From the NCBI RefSeq assembly GCF_000744835.1, contig NZ_JQMS01000001.1, positions 1,674,001 through 1,738,000 of the forward strand: a stretch of DNA of 64,000 bases, written 5' to 3'. The position numbers and the translations under genes are program-made. Positions 54,773 to 61,660 of the stretch are shown here, piece by piece. Source of the stretch: Flavobacterium sp. 83. Lineage in GTDB: Bacteria > Bacteroidota > Bacteroidia > Flavobacteriales > Flavobacteriaceae. The notes below the pieces were generated by a model. That model made no database searches and was not told where the DNA came from. It saw nothing but the letters and a program-made list of their open reading frames with translations. The first letter of the stretch is position 1; each line of letters begins with the position of its first letter.

Positions 54773-56122
54773 ATGAACTTAAATCAAATACATAACGTCT
54801 ATTTTATAGGAATTGGAGGTATCGGGATGAGTAATCTGGCGCGTTATTTCAAGAATTTGGGAAAACAAGTTACGGGATACGATAAAACACCTTCGGCTCT
54901 TACTACTGAGTTAATCGAAAGTGGAATTCCAATTCATTTTGAAGATAGTATAGATTTAATTCCGTCAGATTTTTATGTTGAAAACACTTTGGTGATTATT
55001 ACACCAGCAGTTCCCAAAGCACATTCTGAATGGAATTATTTTTTGGAAAGAGATTTTCAGGTCAAAAAAAGAGCAGAGGTTTTAGGGATAATCACAAAAG
55101 ATACTTTTTGTTTTGCAGTCGCTGGAACACATGGGAAAACAACTACTTCAAGTATTTTAGGGCATATTTTGTATGAAAGTGGTGCTGATGTTACTGCTTT
55201 TATTGGCGGAATTGTAGAAAATTATAATTCCAATTTAATAGGAAACGGCAAAACAGTAACTGTTGTAGAAGCTGATGAATTTGATCGTTCCTTCTTGCAT
55301 TTGCATCCTAATATTGCTTGTATTACATCAATGGATGCGGACCATTTGGATATTTATGGAACCAGTGAAGCGATAGAAGAATCTTTTATTGAATTTGCTT
55401 CTAAAGTTGAAGATAAGAGCAAGCTTTTTATAACCAAAGAATTACCATTAGAAGGTATCACTTGTGCCGTAAATGAAGAGGCTGTTTTCAAAGCTTTTAA
55501 TGTTAGAATAGGAAATGGAAGTTATGTTTTTGATGTACAAACCCCTACTGAAGTTATAAAGGATTTGCATTTTGGATTACCAGGAAAACATAATTTAATG
55601 AATGCATTAATGGCTATTGCAATGGCAAATATATTCGGCACCCCAACCGATGCCATTGCAAGTGCCATTAAATCATTTAAAGGAATAAAAAGAAGGTTTT
55701 CGTATCAAATAAAAACAGATGAATTAGTTTATATTGATGATTATGCACATCATCCAACGGAGATAAATGCAGTTCATCAGGCAGTTAGAGAATTGTATCC
55801 AAACCAAAAAGTTTTGGCAATTTTTCAACCGCATTTGTTTAGTAGAACAAAAGATTTTGCTGATGATTTTGCCAAAAGTTTATCTGCTTTTGATGAAGTT
55901 GTTTTGCTGGATATTTATCCGGCCCGTGAATTGCCTATGCAAGGTATAAATTCACAATGGTTAATGGATAAAATGACTAATAATCATAAAAAAATTGTCG
56001 CTAAAAATGATTTAATTTCAACAATTTTAGCAAGTGATGCAACTGTTATTGTAACTATTGGAGCTGGTGATATTGGAGAATTAGTGCCATCCATTAAAAA
56101 AGCGATAAATGAAACTCTTTAA
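54773..56122 (+). CDS. murC: UDP-MurNAc: L-alanine ligase
   Basis: 449 aa. N-terminal IGIGGIGMSNLARYF, ATP loop GTHGKTTTSSILG, then DDYAHHPTEI and FQPHLFSRT. Overlaps ftsQ by 14 bases. Begins the cytoplasmic Mur ligase series, although here it is placed after murG. Confidence 0.96.
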   Translation: MNLNQIHNVYFIGIGGIGMSNLARYFKNLGKQVTGYDKTPSALTTELIESGIPIHFEDSIDLIPSDFYVENTLVIITPAVPKAHSEWNYFLERDFQVKKRAEVLGIITKDTFCFAVAGTHGKTTTSSILGHILYESGADVTAFIGGIVENYNSNLIGNGKTVTVVEADEFDRSFLHLHPNIACITSMDADHLDIYGTSEAIEESFIEFASKVEDKSKLFITKELPLEGITCAVNEEAVFKAFNVRIGNGSYVFDVQTPTEVIKDLHFGLPGKHNLMNALMAIAMANIFGTPTDAIASAIKSFKGIKRRFSYQIKTDELVYIDDYAHHPTEINAVHQAVRELYPNQKVLAIFQPHLFSRTKDFADDFAKSLSAFDEVVLLDIYPARELPMQGINSQWLMDKMTNNHKKIVAKNDLISTILASDATVIVTIGAGDIGELVPSIKKAINETL

Positions 56123-56831
56123 TTGGACAAATATTCGATTAGTACTAATGTTTATAGTAGTGATTTTTCTGTTTTCGTTTACGTCAAATCGAAATAAAAA
56201 TAGAAAATTAACTAAATCAGTAGTTGTTTTTGTTGGAGAAAACGCACCTTTTGTTAAACAGGAAACGGTTAATAAATTGTTAATAGAAAATAGTAGAGAT
56301 GTATCAAGCATTCAAAAAGTTAATTTAGATTTGAATAAGCTGGAAAGAACTCTAGATGCACAAGAAATGATTGAAAAATCAGATGTGTTTGTGAGTATTG
56401 ATGGTGTGTTGAAAGCAGTCGTAAAACAAAAGACTCCTATAGCTAGAGTTTTTGACGGGGGCGGTTCTTTTTATATTGATTACAAAGGGAATAGAATGCC
56501 ATTGTCAACTAATTTTACAGCGAGAGTTCCACTTGTGTCCGGGGGGATAAATAAAAATAATAACGAAGAATTGGCCGACTTATTTCGTGCAATTTATGAC
56601 GATGCGTTTTTGAAAAAAAACATCATTGGAATTCAAATTATGCCAAATGGTAGCTTAAAAATGCTCAATAGAAATTTTGATTATCAAATCGATTTTGGTA
56701 GAATGATAAATGTGGAGCGAAAATTTAAGAATTATAAAGCTTTTTTTCAAAAAGCGGTTTTAGATAGTTCGTTGTATAAATATAAAAAGATTGATCTCCG
56801 ATTTACGGAACAAGTAGTTTGCACTAAATAA
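56109..56831 (+). CDS. ftsQ: FtsQ-like cell division protein
   Basis: 240 aa bitopic protein: membrane segment about 9-25, POTRA-like beta/alpha region (VVFVGENAPFVKQETVNKLL) and the FtsQ beta-domain (YIDYKGNRMPLS; RVPLVSGG). Poorly conserved but in the expected place between murC and ftsA. Its N-terminus overlaps murC. Confidence 0.85.
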   Translation: MKLFNWTNIRLVLMFIVVIFLFSFTSNRNKNRKLTKSVVVFVGENAPFVKQETVNKLLIENSRDVSSIQKVNLDLNKLERTLDAQEMIEKSDVFVSIDGVLKAVVKQKTPIARVFDGGGSFYIDYKGNRMPLSTNFTARVPLVSGGINKNNNEELADLFRAIYDDAFLKKNIIGIQIMPNGSLKMLNRNFDYQIDFGRMINVERKFKNYKAFFQKAVLDSSLYKYKKIDLRFTEQVVCTK

Positions 56832-56837
56832 TAGATA

Positions 56838-58220
56838 ATGGAAAAAGAGAACATTGCAGTAGGTCTAGATATTGGGACGACTAAAATAGTTGCCATGATA
56901 GGCAAGAAGAATGAATATGGGAAACTAGAAATTTTAGGCGTTGGGAAATCTAAAAGTTTAGGTGTGGCCAGAGGTGTTGTAAATAATATTACTCAAACCA
57001 TACAGTCAATACAACAAGCGATACAAGAAGCAGAAAATAATTCAGGCTATAAAATAAAAGATGTAGTGGTAGGAATTGCGGGGCAACACATCCGTAGTAT
57101 TCAACATACAGATTACATAAGCAGAAACAATCCCGAAGAAGTAATTGGGGGAAATGATATTCAGCTTTTGATTGACCAAGTGAATAAATTGGCAATGTTA
57201 CCAGGTGAAGAAATAATTCATGTTTTACCTCAAGAATTTAAAATTGACGGACAATCTGAGATTAAAGAGCCTATAGGGATGTACGGTGGAAGATTAGAGT
57301 CTAGTTTTCATGTTGTAGTAGGACAAGCCTCGTCAATCCGCAATGTAGGAAGATGCATTCAAAGTTCAGGTATTGAATTGTCAGGATTGACATTGGAACC
57401 ATTGGCTTCGGCAGATGCAGTTTTGAGTCAGGAAGAAAAAGAAGCTGGAGTTGCATTGATTGATATAGGTGGTGGAACAACTGATTTGGCTATTTTTAAA
57501 GATGGTATTATTCGTCATACGGCAGTAATTCCTTTTGGAGGAAATGTTATTACTGATGATATTAAAGAAGGATGTTCTATAATTGAAAAGCAAGCTGAAT
57601 TATTGAAAGTTAAGTTTGGATCAGCTTGGCCAGGGGAAAATAAAGACAACGAGATTGTTTCTATCCCAGGATTAAGAGGTAGAGAACCAAAAGAGATTTC
57701 ATTAAAAAATCTTTCTAAAATAATTCATGCTCGTGTTGTTGAAATCATAGATCAGGTTTTTACGGAAGTGAAAGCTTATGGACACGAGGATCCTCGTAAA
57801 AAACTAATTGCCGGTATAGTGCTTACTGGTGGTGGTGCTCAATTGAAACACATTAAGCAATTAGTGGAGTATATTACGGGAATGGATACGAGAATTGGTT
57901 ATCCAAACGAGCATTTAGCAGGAAATTCAGATGAAGAGATTTCAAGTCCGTTATATGCTACTGCAGTTGGTTTAGTAATGAACAGTATCGAAAATAAAAC
58001 GCAAAGTGCGGTTAGAATGGATACAATCGAACAGCCCAAAGCACCAGTGTACAGACAGCCAGTAGTTCAAGCGCCAATTGTAGAGGTATCTGACGAAGAA
58101 GTGCAAGAAGAGGTTCGAAATAAAAATGAAAAACAAAATTCTACGGTAAATAGAATACAAAGAAATTTTTTCGATCGTTATGTCGATAAGATTAAGGATT
58201 TCTTAGATAATGCTGAATAA
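56838..58220 (+). CDS. ftsA: Cell division protein FtsA
   Basis: 460 aa actin-like membrane anchor of FtsZ. VGLDIGTTKIVAMIG (phosphate 1), ALIDIGGGTTDLAIF and GIVLTGGGAQLK. The linker after about 390 is longer than in E. coli and ends with a probable membrane-binding helix (FFDRYVDKIKDFLDNAE). Confidence 0.95.
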   Translation: MEKENIAVGLDIGTTKIVAMIGKKNEYGKLEILGVGKSKSLGVARGVVNNITQTIQSIQQAIQEAENNSGYKIKDVVVGIAGQHIRSIQHTDYISRNNPEEVIGGNDIQLLIDQVNKLAMLPGEEIIHVLPQEFKIDGQSEIKEPIGMYGGRLESSFHVVVGQASSIRNVGRCIQSSGIELSGLTLEPLASADAVLSQEEKEAGVALIDIGGGTTDLAIFKDGIIRHTAVIPFGGNVITDDIKEGCSIIEKQAELLKVKFGSAWPGENKDNEIVSIPGLRGREPKEISLKNLSKIIHARVVEIIDQVFTEVKAYGHEDPRKKLIAGIVLTGGGAQLKHIKQLVEYITGMDTRIGYPNEHLAGNSDEEISSPLYATAVGLVMNSIENKTQSAVRMDTIEQPKAPVYRQPVVQAPIVEVSDEEVQEEVRNKNEKQNSTVNRIQRNFFDRYVDKIKDFLDNAE

Positions 58221-58276
58221 GGGCTGTGCCCAAAAAAAATACAATAAGTAATAATAAATATCAAAAACCAAATAAA

Positions 58277-60232
58277 ATGATGAGCAACTCAGAATTTGGA
58301 AGTATTTCATTTGATTTACCAAAGAACCAATCAAATGTTATAAAAGTTATTGGTGTAGGTGGAGGTGGAAGTAATGCCATAAACCACATGTTTAAACAAG
58401 GGATTAAAGGTGTAGATTTTATCGTATGCAATACGGATTCTCAAGCCTTACAGAGTAGTTCTGTGCCTAATAAAATACAGTTAGGTGTTCATTTAACCGA
58501 AGGTTTAGGGGCTGGAGCCAACCCAGATGTAGGACAACAATCAGCTATAGAAAGTATTTCTGAGATTGAAAAAATGTTGGATCGCAATACTAAAATGGTT
58601 TTTATCACTGCTGGAATGGGTGGTGGAACCGGAACCGGAGCTGCACCGGTTATCGCACAATTAGCCAAAGAAAGAGATATTCTTACTGTGGGAATTGTTA
58701 CATTACCTTTCTTATTTGAAGGGAAAGTGCGTCAGGAGCAAGCTTTAATTGGTATAGAAAAATTACGCAAACAAGTCGATTCTTTAATTGTTATAAATAA
58801 CAACAAATTAAGAGAAGTATATGGAAATCTTGGTTTCAAAGCAGGATTCTCAAAAGCTGACGAAGTTTTGGCAACAGCCTCAAGAGGAATTGCCGAAGTA
58901 ATTACGCATCATTATACTCAAAATATCGATTTAAGAGATGCTAAAACAGTATTGTATAATAGTGGAACGGCTATTATGGGATCTTCTGTTTCTTCTGGTG
59001 AGAATAGAGCTAAGGAGGCAATTATTGCTGCTTTAGATTCTCCTTTGTTAAATGATAATAAAATCACAGGTGCCAAAAACGTATTGTTGCTTATCGTTTC
59101 TGGAACTAATGAAATTACAATTGACGAAATTGGAGAAATCAATGATCATATTCAAGTTGAAGCAGGTCATAATGCTAATATTATCATGGGGGTTGGTGAA
59201 GACGAATCGCTTGGAGATGCTATTGCAGTGACTATAATCGCTACAGGTTTTGATATCGAACAACAAAATGAAATTGTAAATACAGAGCCAAAAAAAATTA
59301 TTCACACATTAGAAGATGAGCAAAGAAGTGTTCATAATCTAAGTAATAAAACGGTTACTGCATTTGATTTGAATACAGAATCACCAATTTCTAATTCAAA
59401 TGAAAGAATTGTTTTTGATTTGTTAGAAGATACTGTAGTTGCGCCTGAGCCAGTTGTGGTCATAGAGACACCAGCGCCAACAATCAATAAGGAAGAGTTG
59501 ATGGTGATGTCTGAGTTTATTAAAAATTTGGATGTTACTTTCGAAATCGTTTCTCCTATTACAGATATTGATTTCACAATCACATCTCCAGTAGCCGAAG
59601 TTAAAGAAGTAAAAGCGGTACAGCCAAAAGTTATAGAGAGACAAGAACAAACTACTTTCTCTTTTGATTTGCCACTTTTCAAAACTGAGCCAGTAGCACA
59701 AGTTGAGGACAACAAAGTTTTGTTTGAATTAACGAATGAAACTCGTGATATAAAAGTAAATGAAGCTGTTCAATTTGTTCCGGTAACGGAATTGACTGAT
59801 AACGGAATTATCAAATATTCTCTTGAAGAATATATGGAGCCAGAGAATGATTTTATGGCTAAACCAGTTGCTAAAACTCCAGAAGTTGTTATTCCGGCTG
59901 AGTTGAACATTACCATGAAACAAGTTAATACACCAGTAAATACGCCTGTTGACTTTGACGCCATTTCTCCTATGGAAATGACCATCGAAGAATCATTGCG
60001 AATGAGAGCTGATGAAAGAAGAAAAAAATTAAAAGAATTCAATTATAAGTTTCATAATAATGTTTCTAAAATTGATGAGTATGAAAAAGAGCCTGCTTAC
60101 AAAAGGTTAGGAATAGACATTTCAAACAATCAAACGAATAATACAAATTCAAGAATTTCTGTTGGAACAGACAGCAACAACGATCTACAGTTGCGTTCTA
60201 ACAACTCGTATTTGCATGACAATGTAGATTAA
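58277..60232 (+). CDS. ftsZ: Cell division GTPase FtsZ, long form
   Basis: 651 aa from the ATG at 58277; the in-frame GTG at 58226 would add 17 residues unlike FtsZ. Polymerising GTPase of the division ring: IKVIGVGGGGSNAIN, tubulin signature GGGTGTG at about 115-121, NFDL-like NIDLRDAKTVL. After about residue 320 a long acidic Val/Glu/Pro-rich linker leads to YEKEPAYKRLGIDI, the probable FtsA-binding peptide, followed by 35 more Asn/Ser-rich residues. Last gene of the dcw cluster. Confidence 0.96.
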   Translation: MMSNSEFGSISFDLPKNQSNVIKVIGVGGGGSNAINHMFKQGIKGVDFIVCNTDSQALQSSSVPNKIQLGVHLTEGLGAGANPDVGQQSAIESISEIEKMLDRNTKMVFITAGMGGGTGTGAAPVIAQLAKERDILTVGIVTLPFLFEGKVRQEQALIGIEKLRKQVDSLIVINNNKLREVYGNLGFKAGFSKADEVLATASRGIAEVITHHYTQNIDLRDAKTVLYNSGTAIMGSSVSSGENRAKEAIIAALDSPLLNDNKITGAKNVLLLIVSGTNEITIDEIGEINDHIQVEAGHNANIIMGVGEDESLGDAIAVTIIATGFDIEQQNEIVNTEPKKIIHTLEDEQRSVHNLSNKTVTAFDLNTESPISNSNERIVFDLLEDTVVAPEPVVVIETPAPTINKEELMVMSEFIKNLDVTFEIVSPITDIDFTITSPVAEVKEVKAVQPKVIERQEQTTFSFDLPLFKTEPVAQVEDNKVLFELTNETRDIKVNEAVQFVPVTELTDNGIIKYSLEEYMEPENDFMAKPVAKTPEVVIPAELNITMKQVNTPVNTPVDFDAISPMEMTIEESLRMRADERRKKLKEFNYKFHNNVSKIDEYEKEPAYKRLGIDISNNQTNNTNSRISVGTDSNNDLQLRSNNSYLHDNVD

Positions 60233-60253
60233 CTAACTCAAACCAAAAGGAGA

Positions 60254-60292
60254 TAGCCCGAAAATTCAATTTAATTTTCGGGTTATTTTTTT
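60254..60292 (+). terminator. Terminator of the dcw cluster after ftsZ
   Basis: TAGCCCGAAAATT (60254-60266) pairs with AATTTTCGGGTTA (60273-60285), one G-T pair, loop CAATTT, then a T run. Confidence 0.88.
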
Positions 60293-60339
60293 ATGTAGAG
60301 AGAAGAAAGCAATTTATTGTTAATTCAAGTAAATTTCTT

Positions 60340-60347
60340 TAAATTTG
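60340..60347 (+). promoter_or_regulatory. TAnnTTTG promoter candidate for the YqeY gene
   Basis: TAAATTTG with TTG at 60317-60319 upstream. If used, the leader would be about 200 bases and would contain the palindromic element B. Confidence 0.55.
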
Positions 60348-60491
60348 CGGGGCCTTAATCCAGCTGTCGTATCAAGCTTTTTCTCGAAAATGCTTTTTTC
60401 TAAGCCCTTAAAAGAGCTTCCTGCGGTCGCTTTTTAACGGCAAGAAAAAATACATTTTCTCCTAAAAAGGCTTTTCACTATCATCTGGGGC
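60348..60491. repeat. Palindromic intergenic element, copy B
   Basis: Between ftsZ and the YqeY-like gene. Its left end GGGGCCTTAATCCAGCTGTC and its right end AAAAAGGCTTTTCACTATCA followed by TCTGGGGC match the layout of copy A (CC-GC-T...CTTTTT ... AAAAAGG-TTTTC...ATC-GGG). The middle holds AAGCCCTTAAAAGAGCTTCC then GCGGTCGCTTTTTAACGGC, which folds back on itself in part. Confidence 0.55.
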
Positions 60492-60559
60492 ATTAAAAAA
60501 TAATCAGTTTGCATTTTTAGTTTTTAGATCCAAAAGCAAATTTTAAATTAAATAGTAGT

Positions 60560-61009
60560 ATGAGTTTATCAGTACAAATCATGGACGAAATGAAAACCGC
60601 CATGAGAGCCAAAGATACAGTTGCATTAGAAGCCTTAAGAGCTATAAAATCTGAAATCCTATTAGCGCAGACCGCGTCAGGATCAAAAGAAGAAATAACA
60701 GAAGATGACGAGGTTAAATTACTTCAGCGATTGGTAAAAACACGTAAAGAAAGTGCCAGAATTTTTACAGAGCAAAATCGTTTGGATCTAGCTGAACCAG
60801 AATTAGCACAAATTGCAGTAATCGAAAAATTCTTACCAGCACAATTAAGTGAAGCAGAAGTAGAAGCAGTAATTGCAAAAATAATTGCAGAAACTGGTGC
60901 CTCTGGAATTGCATCAATGGGGAAAGTAATGGGAATAGCTGCAGCACAATTAGGAGGAACAGCCGAAGGAAAAACTATTTCTACAATAGTAAAAAAACTA
61001 TTGACATAA
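60560..61009 (+). CDS. GatB/YqeY domain protein
   Basis: 149 aa soluble helical protein. N-terminal MDEMKTAMRAKDTVALEALRAI-like segment, KLLQRLVKTRKESA and the C-terminal GMGKVMG-like segment (ASMGKVMGIAAAQL) match the stand-alone YqeY family related to the tail of the amidotransferase subunit GatB. Role not established. Long leader with palindromic element B. Confidence 0.92.
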   Translation: MSLSVQIMDEMKTAMRAKDTVALEALRAIKSEILLAQTASGSKEEITEDDEVKLLQRLVKTRKESARIFTEQNRLDLAEPELAQIAVIEKFLPAQLSEAEVEAVIAKIIAETGASGIASMGKVMGIAAAQLGGTAEGKTISTIVKKLLT

Positions 61010-61023
61010 ATTTTATGATTTAA

Positions 61024-61076
61024 GATTAACGATTTTAAATCACAAATCTAAAATCACAAATCTAAAATCGTTAATC
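61024..61076. repeat. 13-bp inverted repeat enclosing two direct repeats, before tRNA-Arg
   Basis: GATTAACGATTTT (61024-61036) is the exact reverse complement of AAAATCGTTAATC (61064-61076). Between them CACAAATCTAAAAT occurs twice in tandem (from 61041). It ends 4 bases before the tRNA. Confidence 0.75.
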
Positions 61077-61080
61077 AAAT

Positions 61081-61154
61081 GGCTGCGTAGTTCAACTGGA
61101 TAGAATATCAGATTTCGACTCTGAGGGTTGCAGGTTCGAACCCTGTCGCGGCCA
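61081..61154 (+). tRNA. tRNA-Arg (anticodon TCG)
   Basis: 74-nt cloverleaf: acceptor GGCTGCG / CGCGGCC with one G-T pair, anticodon stem TCAGA / TCTGA with loop TTTCGAC (anticodon TCG), T-arm CAGG TTCGAAC CCTG, discriminator A. CCA not encoded. Followed by a strong terminator. Confidence 0.95.
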
Positions 61155-61165
61155 CTGAATATTGT

Positions 61166-61204
61166 AAAAGCCTGTAAAATTTTTATTTTACAGGCTTTTT
61201 TGTA
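61166..61204 (+). terminator. Terminator after tRNA-Arg
   Basis: AAAAGCCTGTAAAAT (61166-61180) pairs perfectly with ATTTTACAGGCTTTT (61185-61199), 4-base loop, then T. Confidence 0.9.
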
Positions 61205-61660
61205 TTTAATAAAGAATAAGATCGTCAATAAATTGGTCTAGATGTTAGCTTATTAAATGATTTTAGACATGAATAGCTTTAGGTGTTTAGCAGCCGAATC
61301 TTCTTTAATTTAAAATTCTGTATTTAATATGTATATTGTCTAAATGTCATTTGTGAAAAATAGGGAAATGTTATGGGTGTTTAAAACTCAATTAAGGAAC
61401 TATTTCTTTTTTCCTATAATTAATTTGCATTTTTTTGTTATACTTTTAAAAAGTTTTTAAAACAGTAATGATATGTTTTTTTTATATTTGTTTTAAAATT
61501 ACTGGAGAATATCATTAAAAAAATATTTTCAACTCAGTCTCTTCATATTCCTAATTTAGGTATATTATCTAAAATAGTTGACTATTTCTATACTTTTGAC
61601 TATAAACTAAATTGTTAGCATTAATTAGCTAATAATATACTATAACCAACCAATCTAATC
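61205..61660. other. Intergenic region before the hybrid sensor
   Basis: About 455 AT-rich bases without a gene. A TATATTTG at 61483-61490 is an exact -7-type element and may start the sensor gene with a leader of about 165 bases; nothing else stands out. Confidence 0.5.

Noticed and set aside
59332..59715. Long antisense frames across ftsZ
   Set aside because: They mirror the biased codon use of the FtsZ linker and have no homology signal; ftsZ itself is certain.
61040..61228. 62-aa frame on the minus strand containing DRVRTCNPQSRN
   Set aside because: It is the antisense of tRNA-Arg, a known source of spurious proteins of this form.
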